NCBI RefSeq assembly: GCF_000003855.2
Contig: NW_003101654.1
Location: 316,387 to 380,386, forward strand
Length of the DNA: 64,000 nucleotides
Direction: 5' to 3'
DNA from: Blastomyces gilchristii SLH14081
Taxonomy: Eukaryota > Ascomycota > Eurotiomycetes > Onygenales > Ajellomycetaceae
The notes beneath the pieces are model-generated. The model was not told the origin of the DNA, did no database searches, and saw only the letters and a list, made by a program, of their open reading frames with translations. The position numbers and the translations under genes were made by a program. This document shows positions 32,601 to 43,800 of this stretch, piece by piece (within the stretch, counting starts at the first letter, position 1; every line of letters starts with the position of its first letter).

Positions 32601-32639
32601 CCAGCCCCCCTGAAAATTAGTAGCAAAACATCACAAAAA

Positions 32640-32821
32640 AATCAAAATATTCACATTTCTCTAGAATCATTCAATATCATTCAATACATGTCTTTTTCAA
32701 TCAATTATTATTCAAATATATGTCTTTCTTATCTTTATTACTAATATATTACTTCAACTCAGTGATTTTATTAATAATGAAATTATACACTTTCTTAAGA
32801 ATAATTATTTATCTACTGAGA
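32640..32821. other. AT-rich RIP-like DNA left of Gypsy-C2, origin unknown
   Basis: Low in CG, CC and GG, so probably the remnant of a repeat; it continues at 47768-47974 beyond Gypsy-C2. No domain or match elsewhere in the window was seen. Confidence 0.5.
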
Positions 32822-33079
32822 TGTAAGAAATCCCGCTCCTCGCGGATTCTTTACCTCTATTCCTATCTCTCGCGTAACTAATAGGGTTAGTGGCCCTTGG
32901 CTACACACAACTATATAGACTGAAGTTCATGAATACTATTCATAACTCAGCTTGAATACTATTATATATCTAATCTCTACATTTTATCTTTCTACTGTGA
33001 ATACTTCTAGTAGTTAATAGTACATATCATGTCAAGCTGCAAACACCTGAATAATCATCTGTGAGCACTTATTCTTACA
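32822..33079 (+). repeat. Gypsy-C2 5' LTR
   Basis: Begins TGTAAGAAATCCCGCTCCTC and keeps CG and CC sites in its first ~80 bp, then becomes AT-biased. Matches 47505-47762, 47975-48231 and the reverse complement of 13905-14162. Confidence 0.92.
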
Positions 33080-33117
33080 TTTCAAGCTCAGTCAGTCAGT
33101 AACTGTCTGTTATAACT

Positions 33118-34878
33118 CAGCCAACCGCTTCATCACAAACTCACTTGATTTTTTGAATAAGAACTCATCAATAGATTAATCAAAAAGCCCTCAATCATAC
33201 AAGCATTTTGACCCCATCACTGATCACATACCTCATGTGATGGTGAAGTTATCTAGTCAAATGTGAACCAGACATTGTTTGAAACTTCTATGTGAGATTA
33301 TCCCCTGTTCTCCCCTATCACATCACAACCTCAGGCCAAATTGTCATATAAATTGTAAGATGAAAAGACCTAGTTATATATGTCAATCTTCTCAATTTTG
33401 AAAGATTCTTAATCTGTAATTGTGAAGATATCTGAGAAGTGATATCTGTGAAAACCCTGTTCATCTTTAATATTTCAAAACATCAATGCTAAGTCTCATT
33501 CTTATACTGTTCTTCTCAATCTGGCTTATCTCTGATAGAAAAATATAAAAAAATATCTTAGTAATAATATCAAGTATATAATCAATAGACACTTCTGAAG
33601 TGTAATCTCTGTAAATACTCTGTCTGTCTTTAATATATCTAGACATTAATACTAAGTCTCACTCTTGTATTATCTCTCTCAATCTGACTCATTCTCAGCA
33701 GAATAATACAAAAAGATATCTTGATAACAGTACTTAATATATAATTAGCAGATAATAAGTTAATAGAATAAGTTAACAGCATATTAATAACTATAAATTT
33801 AGTATATTTTAAGATCTGACTGAGTCTTTGATCTCTGCATAATAAGATATATTAAATCTAGTTTTAATATCTTAATATTTAATAGATTCTGTAAGAGATT
33901 AAGAACAGCAACACTAGATTTCTATTAAATTTAAGAATTAACTCTATATTGATATAATCATTGATAAAGTCTTTTATTTTAAGATATAAATAATCAGTTT
34001 CTCTACATTTTACTAATAATATTTATATTATTATATAGAAACAGACTTATATTCTCTATAATATCAAGACTCTGAAGAGAGAAAGTCTTGATAAAGAGTA
34101 TATTATAGTACATATCTTAACAGTTTCTATCTCATTCTTCTGCAGCAGTTAATGTAAAAAAAAAGATCTTAGAAATAGTTTTTTACTTCTCTTAAAAAAG
34201 TAAGATATTTTTCTCTGAGTTTTATATAATATTCTTATAAAGAATTCAAAACAGAGTTGTTTTCTATTATAATTTTATATTCTTTTAAGTAAGAATTACT
34301 TTTTCAGTAACTGAAGAGCTTTCATTAATACTTAATTCTCTTTTATACTCTTTATTAACTGATTTGAGTTGCATTCTTATTGTGTGAGAAGAATTAAATA
34401 ATTTAAAATAAAATTGAATAGTTTTAATCAATTTCTCTGCAAAAAATTAACTTATTTTTTGTCAGTTTTTCTCTTAAAAACTGTTATATTATCTGATTTA
34501 TTATCAATTGATATCATACTTTTCCTTACTGTATTTCAAGAAAGAGTTTGTAAAGATTTTATTAATTTATCTTAAAACTTAATTTTAGTTTATTAGATTC
34601 TCTTCAAAAATCTAACCTAGTTACTGAACTAGTATGAAATAAAATCAGATGTTTTATATACAAAAGTCTTTCATTCTTCTTTTAAAACAGTCGGATCAAC
34701 TTTTCAATTGAAAATAGACTAATAAATCTCTCAACTGAAACAGTCTGACCAACTTTTCATTTGAAAATAGATTAATAAATCTCTCAATTGAAACAGTCTG
34801 ATCAACTTTTCATTTGAAAATAGACTGATAAATCTCTCAATTAAAACAGTCTGATCAACTTTTCATTCAGTAAGTAAA
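33118..34878 (+). promoter_or_regulatory. LINE copy 1 5' region (probable internal promoter/UTR)
   Basis: 1.76 kb before ORF1 with no coherent reading frame. The first 250 bp are similar but less mutated in copy 2. It ends in the 53-bp monomer array that abuts ORF1. LINEs of this class start transcription internally from the 5' end (known for the class); no promoter motif was identified. Confidence 0.5.
34687..34871 (+). repeat. 53-bp tandem monomers upstream of LINE ORF1, copy 1
   Basis: ACAGTCNGANCAACTTTTCA begins units at 34687, 34740, 34793 and 34846, exactly 53 bp apart: three full units and one partial. Each unit also contains TTGAAAATAGA and AATCTCTCAA. LINE copy 2 has two full units and a partial one. 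Confidence 0.9.
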
Positions 34879-36432
34879 ATGAGTTCAAGAGTACACTCAG
34901 TTAATGTGAAAAAAGATGTTTTTCCAGATGCTGTTTCTGAGATTGAAATTCTAAAGAGAAGAAAGAAGGAAGAAATAGAGAAATAACAAGTTCTTGAAAT
35001 ACAGAAACTGAAAAAAGCAAGTAAAATTCTTGAAAAACAGTATCTGAGTGAGAAGAATGAAGAAGTTCTGTTAATTCTTCATACTCAGACTAGATAACTA
35101 CAAGAAGTAATCAAGTTCAAACTTAGAATTTTAAACATAATTCAAAAAACATTGAAATCTTCTAGTACAGTCACTGACTCTTTTTTATCTTCTACTTCTT
35201 CATCTTCTTCTTCAAATCAGAAGAAAATATATACTCAAGTAGCAGAATCTACTGTCTCTAAATCTGCTAGTTTAAAATCTGCTCAAAATTCTGAGAAAAC
35301 TGAGAAGAATATTACTCAGATCTCTGTTTATAGAAAGAAAAAAAAAGAAATACAGAAAGAGAAGAGCTTTCAAATCTTTAGAAATAGAAGACTTATTCTC
35401 AAAGTCTTAAATCAGAAGATCTTACAAAAAAACAAGCTAAACTCAAATCTCATTTTTAGAATTAGAAATGAAATTAATCAGCAGTTCTTTTCTCAGTTAA
35501 TAACTAATATTGAAGTTCAAAAATCAGTTATAGCTTCAATTGAGTTATCTTTCTTTGAAAATTCTATTATTCTGACTACAATATCTGAATTTAGTGCAGA
35601 ATTTCTCATTCAGAATGAGAATCTCTGAAAATCAGTAATAGAATCTCTACTGAATACAATAATTCTATCTGAGAGAGATGAAAAGTGAGATAAATTCATT
35701 CTTCATGATATTTCAGTTGAAATTTTTGACTGTGAGAAAGAAATACTACTTCTTAAAAATGAATTAGAAGAATACAATTCTATTCAACTGAGAAAAGAGC
35801 CTGTATAACTTAATTCAATTGAGTTCAGACAGAGCAGAAGAAATGTCTTCATTCTAGTATATATAAAGACACTTAAATAATCAAGAATCTCTAAAGTAAG
35901 AGTAGCAGGTTTGAAAATGAGAGTTCATGAATACAAAGACTCAAGAATGAATCTCAAAGCTCATACATAGTGTTCAAACTGTCAAAGATATGAACACTTT
36001 GCAATCTCTTATTTCAGAGACTTAAAATACACATTCTGTGCTAGAGATCATAAAACTAGTGAGTATAAATATGAAACATGCTTAAAAAGAGATGAAATAT
36101 ATCAATATACTCTGCTTAAGTGCTTCAATTGCAAAGAAAAACATATATCTAGCTTAAAAGAATGTGTATTTACTTCAAGAACTCAGAAGAACTAGAGAAA
36201 AGATGAAGCTTAAAGTAAATCTAAAACTGAAGAGAAAAGTCAAGCTAGTAAATCTATAATAGTAAGCTTAAAAAGAAGAAACTCTCAACTGTCTAGATCT
36301 TCAAACTCTAATTCTTCAGCTAAATATAAACAGAATTTGAATTCTTAAATATCTGTTAAGATTAGAGAATTGAGAAATGACTCTTATAATAAACTAGATA
36401 GAATGTAAGCAGTTGAGATTCCTGCTTTTTAA
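34879..36432 (+). pseudogene. LINE copy 1 ORF1, gag-like protein with CCHC zinc knuckles (decayed)
   Basis: One unbroken frame of 518 codons including the terminal TAA, interrupted only by substitution stops (no indels). The open part 35152-35628 is Ser- and Lys-rich. Around codons 360-440 the motif series CSNCQRYEHFAISYF, FCARDHKTSEYKYETC and LKCFNCKEKHISSLKEC forms three CCHC-type knuckles, some cysteines altered (Tyr). ORF1 proteins of this class bind the element RNA. The C-terminus is Ser/Asn/Lys-rich. Confidence 0.82.
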
Positions 36433-36497
36433 AATAATTATAATTTACTATCTGATGATAGTGATTAGATTCTACTCTATCTTTATTCTCTTTTAGT

Positions 36498-39400
36498 ATG
36501 AATGTACAATAAAAATAATAAGAAAAGTTTAAAAACTCTTCAAAAATCACATTTATTTAAAAGAATGTGAATAGAAACTTAAATTGTATTTATTCTTATC
36601 TTCAGATTGTATTTGAATAAAAAGTTGACTTTATACTTCTTCAAGAATCAAACTTTGATACTGAGCAAAGGTATATTATTTCTCATTCAAGCTATTACTG
36701 CTTTCTTTCTGAAAAATCTGAGATAAAATCAAGAGTAGTGATCTATGAAAGAAAAAGATCAAGATATTAATTTAATCTGAGATTTAATATCATATCTGAC
36801 TCTGATATTCTAGTGAGTGATATTATAGATAAAGATAATGAGTTTGATACTATTCAACTTATAAATATTTATAATGAAATATCATTGAAAGAAAATAACA
36901 ATATCTGAACAATTGATAGAGAAATTTTGAATATAACTCTCTTAAAAAACTCTATAATTGTAGAAGACTTTAATACACATTATCTCTGATGAAACTCAGA
37001 GTGCATAAGAGCAGTAAGAGTAGATAAACTAGTTAAATGAACTTTTGAGCATTTAATAGATTTAGTTAACAAGTCTGATCAATAAACATTCTTTAGAAAA
37101 GATATGAAACAGAAATCTATCATAGATCTAACTTTCATATTATAAAATCTAATTGAAAAAACACTTATAAACTGGTTTATTGATTTAAATGAAACCTCAG
37201 AATCAGATCATGAGATCATTCAATTTGATATTGAACTCAGTGAAAAATAAAGAAGTGAAAATCCACTTCTCTCTAATTAGTATAACTTTGAAAAAGCTGA
37301 TTGAAAAGTAGTTGAAGAAAGAGTAAAACAGCTGAAATCTGAAAGACAGAGTGAGCTCTATTGAAATCAAAGTCAAGATATCTTAAATGAAATACTTGAG
37401 AATAAAGTAAAGCTGATTACATCTATTCTTCTAACAAGTATTGAAGAAAATATTTCAAAGAAAAAGTCTTCTGAGTATTTCAAATCTTGATGAAATAAGA
37501 ATATCACTTCTAAAAGAAAGCAATTAGTCACTGTTAAGAGAGATTGAAAGAGTCACTTAATATCTGATGAAGAGTTCAAAGCTATTCAAAATGAATATTA
37601 TTCAGATATTAAAAAAGTCAAAACAGATTACTGAAACAAATTTCTTGAAGAAGTATAAGAAAAAGAAGTTTTTAAAGCCTTTAACTATACTAAAACAAGA
37701 AGTGTAGCAAAGCTTCTAATCTTAGAATATAAATTTCAGAATGAATTGTATACAGTAAACTCTTTTAAGAAAAAATATCAAGCTTTTATAAGAATTCTCT
37801 TTCAAAACTCATCACATTTAGAAGAGATGAATATGTCATTTCATGAATATATTGATGAAAATAACTGAGAATGATCTGAGCTTACATGTGATGAACTAGA
37901 GTCAGCAATATTCTCAAGTTCAATTTAAACTGCTACAGAGCCTGATTCAATTAATCACTTAATTATTCAAAACACATATTTCTATATGAAGAAGGAATAT
38001 TTTAAACTCTTTTTAAATCTCTTAAAATATGATTATCACTCTGAATGCTGAAGAGAAGCTACTAAAGTAATTCTGATAAATTCTAATAGAAAAGCTTTAA
38101 TTTCTAAGTTATATAGAGTAATATCTCTGTTGAACTGTTTAAAAAAAATTCTAGAAAAGATAATAGCTACTAGATTATCTTTTATAAGCTCTATTAGTGA
38201 TTTTCTTCTATTTAATGAATAAATGAGAGATAGAAAAAAATGTTCTGCAATTAATACTGTTCTCTCAGTTATTCATAATATTCAAGTAGCAAAGCATGAA
38301 GACCTGGTCTCAACTGCAGTTTTTATTGATATAAAAGATATATTTAATCATGTTTCAAAGTCTAAGATAATTCAAAGTTTGAAGATATTAAAACTGTCAC
38401 ATTCTCTAATAAAATGAGTTAATTATTTCATATCTAAAAGAATTATACAACTATTCTCTGATGAAAGAAAACAAGATAAAACTGAGATAAAACTAGAAGT
38501 ATTATAAGAATCTTCAATCTCATCTGTTTTGTTTGTAATATACACTGCATATCTATTCAAGAATAGAGAGATGAAAATAGTGAGATCTTCAAGTTATATA
38601 GATGATATTGATCTACTCTACAGTTCAAAGACAATCAAAGAGAATTTAGAAGTGATTAAGAAAGCAGTAAAGAAAATCTTTTTTAGAGCAGATATCAATC
38701 TAATTCAATTTGATATGAATAAAACTGAGTTAATTCACTTTTTTTCAGGTTTAATGAGAAAGAACTAAGTCTAACTCTTTTAAATAAAGAGATTAAACCC
38801 AGTTTGAATGTTAAGTGACTAGAAGTATGATTAAACTCCAAGTTGAATTTTAAATATCATATTCAGCAAGAATCATCAAGACAGAGAGACTACTGAATAG
38901 TATAATCAGACTATCAAATACTGAGAGAGATCTATTCTTTCAGACTATGAGACAGTTATATATAGTCTGTATTATCTTAGTAGCTGATTATGAAGTTCAA
39001 GTTTAATGAAATAATCAAGATAACTTCACTAGACTCTTTCAAAGTCTACAAAACAGAGCTTTGAGAAGAATTCTGACAGTATTTAAATCATCTTCTATTA
39101 AAGCAATGAAAATTGAAGCTTCAATTTCATCTTCTGCTATCTGATTTGAAAAGGCCTGTATAAACTATACACTGAGAGTCATGAAGATGAGCTCAAATCA
39201 TATAATCAGAGAAAGAGTCTCTTCTTCATTTTCATCAGTTAACTCAGGAAATGAACTGGATTGAAATAGATTTCTTAATTGAAATGAGAATAATGCTTTA
39301 AAGAAAATGCTCTCTCAACTGTATAGACTATATTCACTTATTAAGAATTAATTTTCTTCATTAAATGTTGAGAAAATTGATCATGAGAAGATATCTCTCT

Positions 39401-40446
39401 GAAGAGAAAAGCTTGAATCTCTCATAGACTTATAAATAAGTGAACTATCTAAAGAGAGAGAATATAAACAGTATTTGAAAAAGATCTCTACAATCAATAT
39501 AAAAGACTCTATTCTGATTTACTCAGATGACTCAAAAAATGAGAATTTAAATAGATTAAACACAGACATTGCTTATACTGAAGATAATATCAATTTTATC
39601 TCAGATTTCTGTAATTTAGACTGTGAATCTGAAGTCTTTGATGCTGAACTATTTATAATAGTGAAAGCTTTCAAACTCATTGAAATAAAATCTCATAAAA
39701 GAGGAAATAGTTTGAAAGAGACATGAATATTCTCTGATAGTCAAGCTGCTTTAAAAAGACTTAGAAATAGTCAGATTCATAATAATCAAATGAATCTTGA
39801 ACTGATTTTAAACTCTGTTTTAAAAATTCAAAAGAGAAGAATATCAAAACTGATAATTTATCTGTATTGAGTTCCTGCTCATATGAATATTCGTGACAAT
39901 GAATTGGCTGATTCAGCTGTAAACAAGAGTTCAGAATCAAGCAGATCTATTCAAAAAACAGTATTCTGATCTTTCATAAAGAGAAAGATAAAAGAATCTT
40001 GTTTAAACAAGTGAAATGAAAGCTGACAGAATCAAAAGAAGAGCATACATTATTCAAGATTTGAGACAAAATCAAAGTGAAAATCTTGTTCAATTAAATG
40101 AAAAAAGAAAATATTCTCATTTATAATTCAGCTGAAACTAGAATATGATTATTTCAAATTCTATATACAATGATTTGATGATAGATTTGATTTAACAGAG
40201 TACTCATTCTGCAATGTAAATGAAAATTCTGAGTATATTGCAATGCATTGTGCATTATACAATAGTTTCAGAGTCAGATTAAAGAAGAAGTATAATTTAA
40301 ATTAATTAAATATGAGGTTCTTATTCTCAACTGAGACAGGAATTAAATACTTAATAGACTTTCTATCAGAAACTCAAGTAGCTACAAGAAAATGACTGAA
40401 TTCAGAAGTATCTGAATATGAAGAGGCAGAAATTGATTAGATATAG
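36498..40446 (+). pseudogene. LINE copy 1 ORF2: endonuclease, reverse transcriptase, RNase H (decayed)
   Basis: Starts at ATG 36498 (MNVQ). AP-type endonuclease: VDFILLQESNFDT near 36635, VEDFNTHYLW near 36960, ESDHEIIQFD near 37200. RT: FIDIKDIFNHVS near 38320 and an intact SYIDDIDLLYS catalytic box near 38590. RNase H: ILIYSDDSKNEN near 39510, DAELFIIVKAFKLI near 39640, VPAHMNIRDNELADSAV near 39870. Two 1-bp deletions relative to copy 2 near 38750 and 38870 shift the frame between RT and RNase H. Stops are mostly TGA. The protein would nick target DNA and copy the RNA in place (target-primed reverse transcription). Confidence 0.85.
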
Positions 40447-40737
40447 TCTGTTAAAACAGCTATACACTATCTTTTAATAATTTTATTTTATTATAGTCTC
40501 TTTTTACTGTACTTGTTTCTTTCTGTTCTTTTCTATCTATCTATTTAATGTGTCTATCTTTAAGACTATGTTCTCTTTTCCTTTGTCATGATATTTTCAA
40601 ATGATTTCAAAGTATCAGAAGATGTTGAAATACTGCAATTTGTAAACAGTTTTTATATTCTGAGCTAAAATTTTCTGATTTTGCATATCTGAAATTGATA
40701 AATGTATAATAGTTGACTCTATAGATATAGGAAAAAC

Positions 40738-40760
40738 CCTGAGAACTAAAGGTTCTCAGG
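40738..40760 (+). other. Hairpin in LINE copy 1 3' region
   Basis: CCTGAGAAC and GTTCTCAGG form a perfect 9-bp stem with a 5-base loop, 58 bp before the end of the element. LINE copy 2 has the same structure with one pair lost (58584-58606). It could be the RT recognition structure known from other LINE 3' ends. Confidence 0.6.
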
Positions 40761-40826
40761 TAGATGTCATAGTCTCTGACTGCATATATCTATAATTGAA
40801 GAATAATAATAATAATAATGTCTATT

Positions 40827-43800
40827 ATAACTGAAAGAACTAGAAACTTATATACTTTAATTTCTGTAAACTCTACTGCAGACACTCAGAAGCAGTTATC
40901 TGAATTATGAATAATCTCTATGAAAGAAGTCTCAGAGAACTTATTAATTACTTATAAGATATTATTCTCTATATCTCTGACAGAGAAACTCTCTGAACTC
41001 ATGAATGAATCAATATCAGTGAAGAACATTCTTAAGCATCTCTTATAGAATTAAGTTATTTTTCTACAAGAAATACTTACTGTCTGTAAACACTCTTGAA
41101 CTGAGTCTCTAGATATAATCTTCAGAAATACTTATGAACTGAAAAGAAACTTTCTTAAGTCTTAATTACTTAAGATTACTTATTGAACTACAATCTATAA
41201 AAGCTTTTACAAGTGTGTATTTAAAATTCACTCACAAGCTTAACTATATAATATAAAAGATAAAGAAGTTATTATCTATATAATGACAGATCTCTACTAT
41301 ACTGAAGTCAAGAACTGACTGAATTATTTAGAGAATAATTATAAGAGACTCTGCTGATCTATTCTCAAGATCTATCTAGAGAATAAGTTAAGAGACTCTG
41401 TAAGCTGAATAGAGAACATCTGAGCTGTAATTATCAATATTAGAAAAAGAGATAAGAAATCTGATAAAGACTACTTACAGTACTTTATAAAATTATAATA
41501 TGAATTGAGATCTGTGAAAACAGAGCTCTGAAATAAGACCTGAATAATAATATTTATAAAAAGACTGAATAAAGATATGTAGAACCAGCTCATAGAGTAA
41601 GACTTTAAGCTCTTAACTCTGAAGAAACTGATAACTTTTATTTATCACTTACAGATTACTGTGAGAGTCATAGATCTATAAAGAGTGAATTATTATCTAG
41701 CTCTGTGAGAGTCAGAATAACAGAGAACAGATTTATTAGAGAAAGATAATAAGATATACAGAGATTTATATTCAACTACTAAGTAGAGAGAGAGAGCTTT
41801 ATAAGCTTCTATGAATAGAGTATATAATAGAGAGATTAAGAAAAAGAGTCTCTACTTCATCTATTCTAAACTAGAACATCTTTATATAAACTGTCTGAAC
41901 AAATCAAAATAGAAATTTAAGAAGTTATAGACAGAGTCAGTAACAGTCTTCTTAAGAGTTTTAAAACTGACATCTGAATCTATTACTTCTTTAATGAAAA
42001 TACTTGCTTATAGAAAGAGACTGTACTGCAGTACTACTGTCTTACAAGTATGAAAAGTATTGATGAACTCAGAATCTCAGATCACTGTAGTATCTCTAAA
42101 GCTCACAGAGTGAATAAGCTGAGTGATGAAAACTAAGAATCTGCTCTTATAATAAGCAGAGTGTGAGAACTCAGATCTGAGAACTGAGAGACTTATAAGA
42201 GTTATATTTGAATTACAAGATCACTTCAGAATCTAGAAAAGATTTATACAAACTGTGATTATTACAGATATCACAGATAACATGTACTTAAGACTTGTAT
42301 AACTTCAAAGACATAATTTATACATAGCTGTCTATGAGTCAGGTTTATACTTCTGATTAGTGTTAACAGACTCACTTATAGAGATAGAATCAGTTAACAC
42401 TGCAGAGTTAATTAAAGAAGATAAGCTTATCTATATAATAACTTTATAAATATCTGAGAACTTTACAGTCATGAAAACTGAGCTTCAGATATCAGAGAAA
42501 TACTTAGATCTTGCAGAGATATTCAGTTTAGTAAAGACAGCTAAGCTTTCTTCTCACTATGAGAAGAATCTGATAATAGATTTAATAGAAGAATAGAAAC
42601 TCTTCTAAGAGTCAATCTATAAGCTCTTTCATTATAAGACAGAGATCTTACAGATCTATATAAAGAAGAATCTGAAGAATGACTTTATTCAATCTTCATA
42701 GATCTCTGTGAAAGCCTCTGTAATGTTTATAAAGAAGAAGAATAAAGATCTCAGATTATATATAGACTACTANNNNNNNNNNNNNNNNNNNNNNNNNNNN
42801 NNNNNNNNNNNNNNNNNNNNNNNNNNNNNNNNNNNNNNNNNNNNNNNNNNNNNNNNNNNNNNNNNNNNNNNNNNNNNNNNNNNNNNNNNNNNNNNNNNNN
42901 NNNNNNNNNNNNNNNNNNNNNNNNNNNNNNNNNNNNNNNNNNNNNNNNNNNNNNNNNNNNNNNNNNNNNNNNNNNNNNNNNNNNNNNNNNNNNNNNNNNN
43001 NNNNNNNNNNNNNNNNNNNNNNNNNNNNNNNNNNNNNNNNNNNNNNNNNNNNNNNNNNNNNNNNNNNNNNNNNNNNNNNNNNNNNNNNNNNNNNNNNNNN
43101 NNNNNNNNNNNNNNNNNNNNNNNNNNNNNNNNNNNNNNNNNNNNNNNNNNNNNNNNNNNNNNNNNNNNNNNNNNNNNNNNATCACTGCAGATGATATCAG
43201 ATGAAATCTTTATAAAATAAGACTATTCTATCATAACTGAAGTTAACTAGTATTTATAAGATTCAGATCTTTCTAAGCTTTATGAATTTCTATAGATAGT
43301 TTATCTTTGCATTTATGAGAATCTTCTTAACTCTTATAGATATGCTAAAGATTGAAAATAAGAAGAAGTCATTCTATGAATAGAGAATGAAAAGATTATT
43401 AAGAAGAGAGAGCTGTAAGAACTTTCTTATCTCAGAAGCTCACAGAGTCTTTATAAGATTGAAATAGATATTTATAAATATAGTGATACTATTTCACTTT
43501 AATCTCTTACTCTTAATTAGATTAAAGACAGATATTTTCTTCTTTACAATTTCAGAAATAGTCTCATAACTACAGTTAAATGAGAACTAGATTTCAGTGA
43601 TCTTTTTCTCACAGAAGATGCAATTCATAGAGATTAACTATAATATTTATAATCAGAAGCTTCTTATAATAGTGAAATTCATTCATCACTGATATCACTA
43701 CTTTGAGAGTCTCATGAGAGTGATTACTGTTAGAACTAATTATAATAGCTTATAACAGTTTACTTTAATCAAGAAACTCTTATAATAACAGATCTGCTGA

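Larger units (their letters stand above)
33118..40818 (+). mobile_element. LINE copy 1 (RNase H-bearing, Tad1/I-like), 7.7 kb, AAT-repeat tail
   Basis: Flanked by the 14-bp duplication TGTCTGTTATAACT (33104-33117) and TGTCTATTATAACT (40819-40832). It ends in GAATAATAAT repeats and has no LTRs. Structure: 1.76 kb 5' region with a 53-bp tandem monomer, ORF1 34879-36432, ORF2 36498-40446, 3' region with a hairpin. Collinear with LINE copy 2 (50964-58666), which has 23 more bases at its 5' end, so copy 1 is minimally 5'-truncated. The two-ORF layout with CCHC knuckles in ORF1 and a C-terminal RNase H in ORF2 is that of fungal Tad1-type elements. It is inserted over the gag start codon of Gypsy-C2. 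Confidence 0.9.

Noticed and set aside
42708..43220. 170-aa and 144-aa frames across the N run
   Set aside because: Produced by N bases being read as unknown residues.
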